A DNA stretch of 64,000 bases from Pyrenochaeta sp. MPI-SDFR-AT-0127. Taxonomy: Eukaryota > Ascomycota > Dothideomycetes > Pleosporales > Cucurbitariaceae. Positions 34,021-44,618 of the stretch are shown one piece after another (the first letter of the stretch is position 1; the number at the start of each line of letters is the position of its first letter). A program made the translations under genes and the position numbers. A model generated the notes under the pieces. It made no database searches. It had not been told where the DNA came from and saw only the letters and a list, made by a program, of their open reading frames with translations. The DNA lies in assembly GCA_020747015.1 (NCBI GenBank), contig JAGTJM010000008.1:124001-188000 (forward strand), written 5' to 3'.

Positions 34021-34413
34021 GGTTGCTTTGTTCAGTCGAGCGGCGATGAAACGAGTCTTTCGGATCGCGAAGTGTCGAAGAGCATGCACAACCCTGTATC
34101 GAATATTTCAAGTGCTGTGCATGCTTCAATTTTGCTATTGCAATGTCAGGCAATTGGTGGGTGTGGTGTTCCACAGTATCTGGGGGAGCTTCGTAGTGGC
34201 GTCGGTGTTTGCATTGTTTGCATACCGATGCAAATCGTGCCTGCCCGCCAAGTTCGAAGTGGCTTAGCGCGCCCACAAGCGAAATCGCCCACGAAGCTCT
34301 TCGAGATATAGACCTTGAACACCACGACAACTCAAGGGTACTAACCTCGCAGCACAAACAAGGTCAGTGAACATCGTTTGCCTTGCTATTTCTTTCTTGC
34401 TAACAATTTGCAG
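34021..34413. promoter_or_regulatory. Divergent promoter with a 5'-UTR intron of the eL20 gene
   Basis: Shared upstream region of the CSN12-like gene (leftward) and eL20 (rightward). A well-formed intron (donor GTCAGT at 34363, branch TGCTAAC, acceptor TTGCAG at 34408-34413; 51 bp) ends exactly at the eL20 start codon, so transcription should start left of 34363. Confidence 0.55.
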
Positions 34414-35432
34414 ATGGGTAAGCAATCTTTCCATTCCGCATATCCGATCCATCCAGCAATTGCAGCCAAAGGAAATTTCGAACAAGCCCTGCGCCGACCG
34501 AAGCGCTTCTATGCCACTACGAACACATCGCATGCGATGACGAGGAAGGCCGACACCTCGTTATTTGGTTGGCTTCAGCGCATGAGCGGGTTTTGAGGCG
34601 TCATTGTGGATGGATTCGAATACGAAAAATTTGGCCGGAGGGCCTTCGCAGGTCTACACAACCCACGGACTTAACCGCCCTACTCTCGCTATCACTAGAG
34701 TTAATCTCTCTGGAAACCGGGCTGCAATTGCTGGACTGAATGCATGGTTGTTAGTGGGAACCAGTACTGACTTGACCTTAGCTCGCTTCCAGGAATACCA
34801 GATCATCGGGCGCCATCTGCCTTCAGAGGCCAACCCCACCCCTAAGATCTACCGCATGCGCATCTTTGCGACCAACGAGGTTGTCGCCAAGTCACGGTTC
34901 TGGTACTTTCTCGGCAAGCTCCGAAAGATCAAGAAGGCGAACGGCGAGATCGTCTCAGTGAACCAGGTGCGTGGCAGTTAGGCGCACAGCAATATGCTCT
35001 GCGTCGAAAAATCAACAGAATCGGAATGCTGACATGCCTCAGATCCACGAGAAGCGCCCCCAGAAGGTCAAGAACTTCGGTATCTGGATCCGTTACGACT
35101 CGCGCTCCGGTACCCACAACATGTACAAGGAGTACCGTGAGATGTCCCGCGTTGCTGCCGTCGATGCTCTCTACCAGGATATGGCCGCCCGTCATCGATC
35201 GCGTTTCAGGGATGTTCAGGTACGTCGAAACCGCCAAAGAAGCCAATTTCCTAATGCTAATATATATGATTAGATCCTCAAGGTTGTTGAGGTTGAGAAG
35301 ACCGACGATGTCCGCCGACCATACATCAAGCAGCTCCTCGTCAAGGGCCTCAAGTTCCCCCTGCCCCACCGCATCAACAAGAAGGCCGGCAAGAAGATCT
35401 TCGCCGCTCACCGACCATCCACTTTCTTCTAA
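34414..35432 (+). CDS. RPL20: 60S ribosomal protein eL20 (L18a/L20)
   Basis: Four coding exons: 34414-34417, 34782-34966, 35043-35219, 35274-35432; 174 residues, the normal eL20 length. The first coding exon is only ATGG; splicing over a 364-bp intron completes MARFQEYQIIGRHLPSE, the conserved N-terminus. Further landmarks are AKSRFWYFLGKLRKIKKANGE, EKRPQKVKNFGIWIRYDSRS, HNMYKEYREMSRVAAVDALY and LPHRINKKAGKKIFA. eL20 sits on the solvent side of the large subunit near the central protuberance. Other introns are 76 and 54 bp. A 5'-UTR intron ends directly before the ATG, so the start codon lies on a 4-nt micro-exon between two introns. The long first intron is typical of fungal ribosomal protein genes. 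I looked there for a C/D snoRNA and saw no convincing box pair. Confidence 0.93.
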
Positions 35433-35727
35433 GCGTGTTTCTTATTACGGAGTGTGGTCTGGATGGGTAGGGATGACATGGGTTTCCCTCGGTTATGCAT
35501 GCTTCAAAAAAGAAGTACACTAGGAACGAATGAAAACCTTTGATACCTACAACAAACTGTCGAGTCGCGTGATGATTTTTGAGGCCATATGTTCAGGCAA
35601 TGGCAATGGCACTCGGCGACACACTTTGGGGGAGTGGGCCTGCATACTGATAGGCTTGAGACAAACGAAATCAATGAAATCTTACAACCAACTTGTATGA
35701 ATATTCTATATGATTCACTACATTGAC

Positions 35728-36766
35728 TTAAATTTTAGACCTTCCTGTGGGGGCTGCCTTTGGCCTTCCTAGAATATCAAGCGGCATCCACCATGGATAC
35801 CCAGTCACGTTGGTGTTGTCCATGGACCCGGTAAACTTAGCCTGCCTCTTCTGTAAGAAGGATTGCACTCCCTCGGTATTATCCGGCGATCCGAAGAGCT
35901 CGTAGATGATCCTCGAGTCGAGCAAATGCTGACCCTCGGGGCTCCCCGTATCCCGGTACATCAACTCCTTCATCAAGTACGTGCTTACAGAACTCGTGTT
36001 GCGCACGACATCTTCCGCCACTTCAAGTGCCCTCGGCAATACGCCTTGTGGCGTGTCCACCAACTCACTAAACAACCCATCCCAAATCTTGTCTGATGCG
36101 AGGTATGTGGAGCCCGTGGTAATCGCATTCATCGCCCGGGAATGACCAATCAACCTTGGCAGGAAAAAGGACGAGCAGGCTTCCATGATGAGTCCGCGGC
36201 GAGCGAAGACAAAGCCAATCTTCGCAGACTTGTAGGCGATGCGGATATTCATGGGGAGGGTCATTGTGATGCCGATGCCAACAGCTGAGCCTTGCAAAGC
36301 GCCGATAGTGGGTTTGCGACAATGGAAAATGGAAAGCGTGACTCTGCCACCTCTACAAACAATGTTAGCATTCATCCACAGCTGTCACAAGTCCCATAAT
36401 CAGGATATGTGAAGTCAAAACGCACCCGTCCCTGTGTTCCTGCACACTCTCTGCCGTCTCCGCTCCACTCCCTTCTCCAAATCCAATCTCCAAATCTGCA
36501 CCCGCACAAAAGATCCTCCCGTCTCCCGTCACCACAATGCACTTGACACGATCGTCAACGTCGAACATGGCGTATGCCGCCTCGATTTCCTCACGCATCT
36601 TATCTGTAAAGGCATTGTAATTCTTTGGGCGGTACAGCGTCAGAATGATGACGCTGGGCTCCTTGTCATGGTGCCGGGTTTGGATTTGTGTGAATTTGAG
36701 ATCGTTGTAAGATGAAGGGAGAATCACATCGGGGCCGTGGCGTGGGGATTTTTGGCCTGGAGACAT
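35728..36766 (-). CDS. Enoyl-CoA hydratase/isomerase family protein
   Basis: Two exons on the minus strand, 36426-36766 and 35728-36352, with a 73-bp intron; 321 residues. Crotonase fold: VIILTLYRPKNYNAF, then the oxyanion-hole segment IFCAGADLEIGFG, then the spliced GGGRVTLSIFHCRKPTIGAL, then GSAVGIGITMTLPMNIRIA. An acidic residue in RGLIMEACSSFFLPRLIG lies where isomerases and hydratases keep a catalytic Glu. Members act in fatty-acid or short-chain acyl-CoA breakdown. The C-terminus reads GRSKI, a weak peroxisomal PTS1-like end, consistent with but not proof of peroxisomal location. I chose the ATG opening MSPGQKSP; the open frame upstream starts only at a TTG. It converges with the eL20 gene (295-bp gap). 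The exact substrate cannot be told. Confidence 0.88.
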
Positions 36767-37421
36767 CTTTCGTTTGTCTTGGAGTTGTGCTAAAGACGGG
36801 TGAAGAGGGAATTGAGTTGGGCAGGAAGTACTAGTAGTTTCCACAGCTCTGTTCAATTGTACTCGAGCTTCATTTGAAGCTAAAAAGCATATAGCCTACC
36901 CCATGATTGGGGACGATGGATGCGGGGAGACAGGAACCGAGGTTCCTGGATATGTTCGACGTCGACTTCGGTCTTGGCAGGCTCCGGCCAATGAGCGACA
37001 TCATTCCGGCATGTTTGAGCTCACACGTGTTTGAACATTGACAATGATGCGTAATCACGATCAAGCACATGATGATTCAGTAACTCTTCAAAGCAAACGA
37101 TAGCACGTGTGGAGAGAGCCAACAATCGGGCGTTGTATAACAACGTTTGGTGAGACCAGAGAGGGCGTTCTTCTCTCGCCACCACGTAGAAGAATAAGTA
37201 TGTATGTGGCAGGACAGGAAATTGTAATTCTCATTAAGCATCCTAATGATCTTGGATTGCTTGATTTTTAACCATCACATAGCAGGCGCCAGATACCCAT
37301 ACATGGTTCGTATCGTCGACAACATATCCACGCAGATATGTGCTATCGAACATATCAATGTTGCTTCATTCCGCAACAAATTTGCTGCCATTGTGCTTGG
37401 ATCTTGGGGCAGGCATGATGA
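36767..37421. other. Promoter of the enoyl-CoA hydratase gene and 3' region of DMC1
   Basis: No coding signal recognised. A mixed-composition intergenic stretch between two genes on the minus strand. Confidence 0.5.
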
Positions 37422-38795
37422 TCAAATCTTCTCTGGGTCGTTGATACCACCGTTCGTGATGATGTATGTCGCCTCCTTCTCAGGCATGTCTGAGCCATCG
37501 ATGTCAGCAATATCCCACTGAAGGGTGAAGAAGCCGACCTACCTGGAGAGTCCTGAATCTTTGCAACCCGCTCATCACCCCGACCCTTACGCAGCAATAT
37601 CCTTGTTGCGGAAGCGTGAGCGAGAATGTGGCCGCCTACAGGCTTGCGACCATCAGCACTAGCGAAAAGAGCACTTGCTCCTGGATCACTTTGAACTTGG
37701 TTGGTCATAAGGACAGCGACATTGAATTCTGTTTGAATTGAGCGTGAGTGTGAAAAGAAACGATTCACTGGCTTACCTTCAGCGACATGTGTCAACTTGG
37801 AGAGGAACTGGTTGAGTTTTTGTTGACGCTCATTGAGCTCGCCACGACCAGTGTAGTCGACACGAAACAGAGCCATGATGCTGTCAATGATGAGAAGGCG
37901 GTATTCGTTACCAACGAAGAACTCTGCGACCTTATTTAGGAGTTCCATCTGGTGCTCAGAATTGACTGCGCGAGCGTAGGTAATGTTGTCCTGAGCTAGA
38001 TCTTATTAGAGAAGCCGATACATTAAGGTGAGCTCACTGACCTGTCTCCGGGTCAACACCAAAGCGTTCTGCGATTTGAGAAATTCTCTCAGGTCTGAAT
38101 GTGCCTTCCGTATCTACATAGTGAGAACAGAATAAGACCAGAGGTGGAAAACGACGGCATACCGATGTACGCGACCTTGCCCTCTGCGCCGCCCATATCC
38201 TTGGGAAGCTGTGCGATGACTGACATGGTGTGCGAAAGCTGCGTCTTTCCACAACGAAACTCGCCAAAGACCTCGCTGATACTCATAGTCTGGAATCCAC
38301 TACGCAAGTGAGCGAAGACACGAATGAATTCGAGAAACAAATTGCACCTACCCTCCGAGAACAGCATCAAGCGCCTTGCTACCCGTTGAAATCTTGATAA
38401 CCCGCTTCCGTTGTTGACCAAGCTCATGCGCAGTTTGGAAGCCGCCTCCAGGTGGCTATAATGAATGTCAGTGAGGCTTGCCATGAACCACAGTGGAGCT
38501 GACATACCTGACACTTTGTAAGTGCATCCTTGACCTTGTCAACCTTGATCTCACTGAAGCCTTTGATTTTTAGAAGGTTGCGGCGAGTTGCAGCATGCAC
38601 CGAAGCAATCGTGTAGTAGCCATTAGACTTCAGCTTTGCAATATCAACTGCACCAATGCCGTGTGCCTGAATCGCATCGATGTCGACGATGAAGCCATCC
38701 TAGGCCTTGCGTCAGTAGAAAATCCCTGTGCTTTGTTTAGCCTGGATATTTACGTCATTGTTTGAATCATCGCTTGCGACTGACGAAGGTGCCAT
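37422..38795 (-). CDS. DMC1: Meiotic recombinase Dmc1
   Basis: Eight exons on the minus strand: 38754-38795, 38508-38699, 38352-38455, 38163-38299, 38042-38113, 37777-37995, 37543-37728, 37422-37489; 339 residues. Introns are 46-54 bp. The N-terminal HhH domain reads DIDAIQAHGIGAVDIAKL and LLKIKGFSEIKVDKVK. The RecA core has Walker A in GEFRCGKTQLSHT, YIDTEGTFRPERI, Walker B in LLIIDSIMALFRVDY, loop L1 after it (GRGELNERQQKL) and L2 around QVQSDPGASALF. The end is DSPDMPEKEATYIITNGGIND. GFSEIKVDKVK and the short N-terminus favour Dmc1 over Rad51. Dmc1 forms filaments on ssDNA for inter-homologue strand exchange in meiosis. The last intron has a nearer AG that would give a 25-nt intron; only the farther acceptor (53 bp, with TGCTGAC branch) gives the conserved C-terminus. 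Compare SFR1/MEI5 at 55.8 kb. Confidence 0.94.
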
Positions 38796-39769
38796 GCCTG
38801 CTGGTAAGTGATGCCTGATGTATGAAGTAAGGAAACGCGTTAAGTGGTGTAGAAAGAGCAGAAGACAAGTGCGATGGAAAGAGAGCTTGAGTGCAAAGGC
38901 GAGATGAAGCGAAGAGAAGGGTTTGAGGTTGGGGAAAATAAAGAGGAAGGAGCCATGGGTGGAGATGCCAGATACAATGCTGCGGCGTGCTTGGGAAGGA
39001 AGGCACGTCCGACGCATCATGAGCGCGAGCAGAAAACACACTTGATGCACAACTCCAAAAGGACGAGACGAGAAAGCCGAAAACAACCCAGACCTATAAT
39101 CGACGAGCTTTGCTGCCGCAAGTGGAAGGGGTTTAGGGGTACATGAATTATGCTCAATTGTTGTCTTAACATTGAGGACGAATTGAGCACCATAAGACAT
39201 AGTCAATGACAGGCGTTATGAAAACATCCAGCTTTACAAGAACATGGAAAGCGTAGACGGAAATGAATTCATGGCAGAGATGCTAACTCAGCTCCGACAA
39301 ACACACACAATGTCTCCTCCACCCCCTCAATCCCTCCAAGAAAACTTTCCACTACCAAACCACCACACAGCCGTCTTCCAGGTCCATCGGCAACCCTAGT
39401 CTATCCAAGTATTGCCCTTTTGGTTACCCTTGTGCCAAAGGGGTTGACCAATTGGGGTACATGCAGAGAAATCAAGTCGCCGTCTCAAATCGCCAAGCCG
39501 TCGTCTGTTCGAACTAATGGTAGAATGGTTGAAGTAATGGATATAATGTTCGTGGGTATCAGCGTGGGAATCGTGAAAACTTTTCTCTTGCTCGGTGATG
39601 ACTCGTGAATGCGTGAAGTTTGCCGGGAGAATGCTGAGAAAGGCTGGGCTAGGAAATGATGGTGTTGACGTGTAAACAAACAGGGGACATCAGACAAGTG
39701 GTTGATAAATGTTGATATGTTGCTATGATTTTACTCGCAGCAATTTGGTCGTTTAGCATGGCTGGTCGC
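38796..39769. other. DMC1 upstream region and GIS2 3' region
   Basis: No gene recognised. The DMC1 leader side (38.8-39.1 kb) is CT-rich on the minus strand. The rest is intergenic with no repeats noticed. Confidence 0.5.
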
Positions 39770-40823
39770 CTATGCAACGGTGGCAGTAGGAGCAGCCGGC
39801 TGAACTGGCGCAGCAGCAGGAGTGACAGTAGCAGGGGCAGCAGGAGTATCTCCATTGACCTCGGTCTGAGTGCAATCACGGGAGATATGTCCAGTCTCGC
39901 CGCAACGATAGCACGTCTTACCCGCAGTGTTGAGCGGGCCGCCGTTAGGGGCAGTGCAATCACGAGAGATATGGCCTACTCAAAGTCAGCTATTGTTCAA
40001 AAATTGTGACCGCTGTCTGCTCACCGAGCTTGCCGCAGGCATAGCACTTCATAGCCTGAGCCTGGCAATCGCGGGCAAAGTGGTTTGGTCCACCGCACTT
40101 GTAGCAAGTGGCAGGACGAGCGCCACCAGCGAAACCGCCCCTGAAGCCTCCATAGCCGCCACGGGGACCACCAGCACCACGTCCCAATCCAGCTCCGGGG
40201 TTAGGGCAGTTGCGAGCAAGGTGACCAGCTAGCCCACAGCTGTAGCAGCGTCCGCTGGTACCAGCTCCGCTCAAGCGAAGAGTGGGGCAATCAGCCTGGA
40301 CGTGTCCGAGGCCCTGGCAATGGTAGCACTGCTTGGCTGTCCAAACGTCAGTCTTGATCTTCTAGTATACGTGTTGTCTCTGTCTTCTATAGCAACATGT
40401 GCGTGATTCGCAATGCAGTCCATCGAGGGGTAGTAATTTCCAGGAAATCGGTATGACGTACTCTCGGTGGTGCGGGGATGTGGGCATCCGTTAGACTCAT
40501 GGCCAGGCTGCTTGCCTGCACGTATGTTAATATCCAGCCGTGGGTGAGACTGGAGGTCGGCGCTTACAGTTGTAGCAAAGCCTCTCAGATGAAGAGCACA
40601 CCTCTGTATTCCCTCGTCAGTCGCATGCCCAACCATGGGTGGTTCCACACAGCCCGTGACTGCGCGATGCAAGTGCCACTGCTGAGAGCGCCGTCTCGCA
40701 ACAGTCGCTCCCGACAATGTCTCACTGCAGCGTGCGCGCCGCAGGCAATGCGCGAGGTGGCTTACCAGCGTAGTGCCCAACGTTGCCGCACTTGAAGCAT
40801 GCACGGCGGGATAGAGAAGACAT
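39770..40823 (-). CDS. GIS2: CCHC zinc-knuckle nucleic-acid-binding protein (Gis2/Byr3/CNBP)
   Basis: Five exons on the minus strand: 40766-40823, 40568-40603, 40462-40515, 40025-40336, 39770-39975; 221 residues. Introns are 162, 52, 125 and 49 bp. Seven CX2CX4HX4C knuckles: CFKCGNVGHYAEVC, CYNCKQPGHESNGC, CYHCQGLGHVQADC, CYSCGLAGHLARNC, CYKCGGPNHFARDC, CYACGKLGHISRDC and CYRCGETGHISRDC. A Gly/Arg-rich RGG-like linker separates knuckles 4 and 5, and an Ala/Pro/Thr-rich tail ends the protein. CNBP/Gis2 proteins bind single-stranded nucleic acid and mRNA and associate with translation and stress granules. Three of the four introns cut inside a knuckle (1, 2 and 6), which argues strongly for the splice model because each join restores the Cys/His spacing. 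Confidence 0.93.
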
Positions 40824-42155
40824 GTTTCTTGTTCCTCCAGGTAAATCTAAACCAGGTGTAAGTATATAGTCATCGTTGTGCGAAGGAGGGAATAGGGGCG
40901 GTCGTAGACGAAGGGTGGGTAGTTGGAGGGCGTGGTTTGCGGCGACGTCTGCTTGCTTGGATTGCCCAAGACAATGCGCAACAGACGCGATGGTGGCAAC
41001 AAGGGCGCAAGTACCTTCTTCGTTCTCTTCTTCGATTTCCTTCACCTGCGTTTGCCTATTAGCCGCAGAATTTTCGAGGATATCGAGGGGTACGGGGCAG
41101 CTCGCGCCGAACGGAGCCAGGCGCAAACCGAGGGCGGGCGTAGCGCGACGTACTTTCAGACTTCCAGACCTTCCCTCAGCGACACAGCTGCGACCGTCCT
41201 CCGAAAACGTTGGGTAGATGGTGAGAGAGATTTGGGATTACAGACTGCTTGGGCTGCAGGCAAAAAGGACGTCTGAATGCCTGTGGTCCCTGCTTCGGGT
41301 AGCGCTAGCGACATGCGCAATTTGAGCCTTTCCGAGGTCGAAATGCACGCAACAGCCTTAAGCGGTCCAGAAGGAGTTGTTGCGCAGGACCGGCCTTGCC
41401 ACGTTCACCCTAGACACTGGTCACCTCCTATCACGTCTGGTGGCTGTCGCTATCACCGACCCGTGTTTGGCTGCTTATTTTTCGCCCTCGTCCGCCGCTG
41501 CCGCCTGCTGGAGCGTTGTTCCCCCTCCATCCTAGCTCCCCGCGTAATGACACAGCTCTTGCATTCACCCGACCATGGCGCGTGGAAAATCGGACATGTC
41601 CAGCCCTCGTCAAGTCGAGGCTACGACGGCGAACTCACACTTGATAAGCTGAGCGCGGCCAATTTTGGCTCCTTGAGGTTCCGAGCATCGGCATAATTTA
41701 AACTGAGCTTGAAGTCATTTGGGGTATTGATCCCTGAACTTGGCGGGCTTGCGCAAACGGCAACCGGTTCCTGCATGCATGCATGACCTGATATTCGGGT
41801 AAACTTAATCACATAGAGAGATCCGTCACAATTTCCAGTGGACTGGCTTCAAAATACACAGTCTAGTTTCCTTCAGACCATAGAAGTGTGTAAATCGACG
41901 TGTGAGAGAGAAAGACTAAGCTGTTTGGGAGTCGTGTATCTCCTGTTCGTGTATTTCTAAGTAACTTTTGACAAACTACAATTGCACCAGTTGCCCTTCT
42001 ATGATCGGCCAATACCCAAGACTAAGCCAAAGAAAACAACATGATCATATTGTTGTGCCCAGCTTAGCCGACCCAAAGAGTAGGTCTGAGGGCTGGACAA
42101 TCCCCGTTCGTGCCTTGAAGGACTTCTAGTCCTCGAGCTCGATCACCCGAGGCTC
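40824..42155. other. GIS2 promoter region and UAP1 3' region
   Basis: The left part is the GIS2 upstream region. Frames of 113-139 codons on the plus strand (40876-41276, 41277-41696) have no domain and look like GC-rich chance frames. The right part (41.7-42.1 kb) is AT-richer 3' sequence of UAP1. Confidence 0.5.
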
Positions 42156-44074
42156 CTAGTCCTCAGACTCGATGACTGCGGGGGCCTTGATCGTGCGGCT
42201 CTTCAGAAAATCGAGCCCTTCACCACCCTGTGTAGTGTTAGTATATCAAATCTCCCCTAATCGTAAAGTGTAGCCTGAATGACTCCGCGGTTTGATACGC
42301 TAAAAACATCCAGGCTTCCACCAAGAGACTTACATATGAGATCAACGGTGACACCTCGATGCCATCCTCTTGGTTCTCGCTCACCACCGTCGCACCGGCG
42401 GCTTGTACCCATTTCTTGCCTTGGGTCAGGATGTCCTGCTTGCTTGTATCCGGGTCGTCTTCACCAGTGCCCCGTGCGTTCTTTAGAGGGCTGAATTCGT
42501 CTTCTCGCTTGACTTCCATGCAGGCGAACTTCTCTAGTGTAAGGAAGGGGAAGCAGTCGAAGACAAATTGCTCAAGTTTGATGCCGTTCGGCTTCTCGGG
42601 CTTGATAGTGTCACCGCTTTCTGTGTTGACGTAGGGAATCTTCTTGCGAGCGACATGGTGAGGCAGCTTCTTCACCCATTCGGGAATGGACTCCAGGAAG
42701 TTGTATGAGTAATAGTGGTTGACGATGTTTGCTGCGCGGAACTTAAGCAGCTCGGAGTTCTTGGGGTCCTTCGCTTCAGCGTCGGCGGTGTCGATCTCCG
42801 AGTATTCGACGACATCTGGCTTTCCATTCTTCTGTAGAATGAGACCGACTGACTCTTTGGCGTTTCGTTTCCGGACGACCTTTGTTGCGATGTCAACGTT
42901 CTTTGAGGCGGAGAATCCAATAAAGGCTGGATCTGCGACCTTTACCAGGCAATTGTCGACGCAATACGCATGAATATGTTGGATGCCGCGCTTGCCCATA
43001 TCTTGCACGACTCCTGACTGGATCAGAGCTTGGTAAAGTCCACCATTACCATCAGGAGCGACGGCAACCTATTGCTTATGGTTAGCACTCTGTTACAAGC
43101 ACCAGCTTTACGTCTTGCTCTGAAACATTCCTGGGCACCATCTGGTGTGGTGCGTACGCCACTATGAATGTTGCAACGAGTAATGGCTTTCACGTACCTT
43201 GGACTTGCTCTCAAGCAAGATCTTTCCCTCATTCGAGATGCAAGGCAACACACCCTGCTCAAAGATGACAACATTCTCCTTCTTCAGACCAAAGTAATTG
43301 TTCTCTTCAAAGAACTTCGCTGTCGGGCCTCTGGTCGGTCCAGAAGTCATGACATACCATGGAACGGTAACGCTGTCCTTGCCATGCTTCTTCGCTGCCA
43401 ACCGCTCCACCTTGGCAATTCGCTCGCCCTGCAGCTGGAACAGGCTCTTCTTACTTGGCAGGCCAATATCAAAGCAGCCTTTGGGTGCTGAAGAACCAAG
43501 TCGTGTACCTTGGCCACCCGCCATCAGGACGACTGCGACTTTGTTGTCGGCTACCAGCTCGAGACCGCTGTCATACCACTTGTCGAGGTTCTCCTGCGAG
43601 GAGTCGAGAACGGAGGATGTGGCATTTTCGGGGAGAGGCTCGAGCTTTGTCTCCGTAGACTCGGATTTGGCTGGGTGGAGGGCGCGTTCGGTGATCTCGT
43701 TGATGTAGTCGGGGTTGAAGTTGCTCAGCTGCTCATAGAGGGCAGCTTTTTCAGCTGTGGAAAGCTTCTCATAGAACGACTGATGAGCAGCACGTTAGCA
43801 TGGTACTCAGAGTATTCATCTCGCGTAGTCCTGGAGTGTTTCATGTAGCTTGTCAAATCATTGTTCGAGATTTGCAAAGCCCAGCAAAGTGCTCCAGGAC
43901 AAGCTCTTCCATAATTTAACATACAAAGACCTGCTCCTGTCCGGCCTTCTCGTACTTGGACTTTAATTCATTGAATTGCTCTTCTGAAGGCTCTTTCGCT
44001 GGAGCACCTTGAGCACCTCCGGTGATGTGGAGCTTCTCAAGGGCAGTGTTGATAGTATCTTTGACGGCTTCCAT
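42156..44074 (-). CDS. UAP1: UDP-N-acetylglucosamine pyrophosphorylase
   Basis: Four exons on the minus strand: 43925-44074, 43198-43779, 42334-43068, 42156-42227; 512 residues. Introns are 145, 129 and 106 bp, all between complete codons. It makes UDP-GlcNAc from UTP and GlcNAc-1-phosphate, the precursor for chitin, N-glycans and GPI anchors. The nucleotide-binding loop is VVLMAGGQGTRLGSSAPKGC followed by KKSLFQLQGERI. YVMTSGPTRGPTAKFF, APDGNGGLYQAL (across intron 2) and the uridine/sugar segments VVEYSEID and FDCFPFLTLEKF follow in family order. The end is SPLISYGGEGLDFLKSR and IESED. The length is normal for fungal UAP1. Directly after the stop codon the last codons are partly duplicated (see findings). 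It lies in the same orientation as the rhamnonate dehydratase gene upstream. Confidence 0.94.
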
Positions 44075-44618
44075 AGCGGGGTAATTGCGTACAGCGGGGT
44101 TACAACAAGGGAGGAAATCTGCAATTGAACTGCAATGCAAGGCTCAGAGGATTTCAGGGCGTGTTACAAGTAGACGTGAAGCTTCCTTTGTTGAGGAGTC
44201 TGTCAATGTTTTAAGTTTACGCAAGAGCTGAGCTGCGCCTGCATTGAACGCCCACGCTGCCCCACTCTGGCTTGCTCTCACCGCAAAAGCAGCCTCACTG
44301 AAATGTGTCAGCGGCTGCAAATCATCTCCAATCACAGGGACTTCTGACTGCGATCGGTTTATTTCGTGATTTCATTGCTGTTCATGAACTACATAGCTAC
44401 GAGATGGATATACGGGACCATGTTGCTGATGGAAGACTTTGCAACCACGAGTCCTCCCAATGCAATACGAAAACGCCAGAATCATCTAGACGAGCAGCAA
44501 ACGTACGAGACGAACACATTGAGGTGCACAATTCAACGCAATTAAGCGCCCTCATTGTCCCGTAAAGCTGCAAAAATGCTGTATACCCAGAACTCCATGC
44601 AAAATTCACACCTGCTGC
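44075..44618. other. UAP1 promoter region
   Basis: 544-bp intergenic stretch between two minus-strand genes; no coding signal or repeat noticed. Confidence 0.5.

Noticed and set aside
34418..34781. Possible snoRNA in the long eL20 intron
   Set aside because: No paired C (RUGAUGA) and D (CUGA) boxes with a terminal stem could be found.
37518..37542. 25-nt intron in DMC1
   Set aside because: The nearer AG would give an intron below workable size and a non-conserved C-terminus; the 53-bp version with TGCTGAC branch fits.
41277..41696. 139-codon plus frame between GIS2 and UAP1
   Set aside because: No domain and no transcription signals; GC-rich chance frame.
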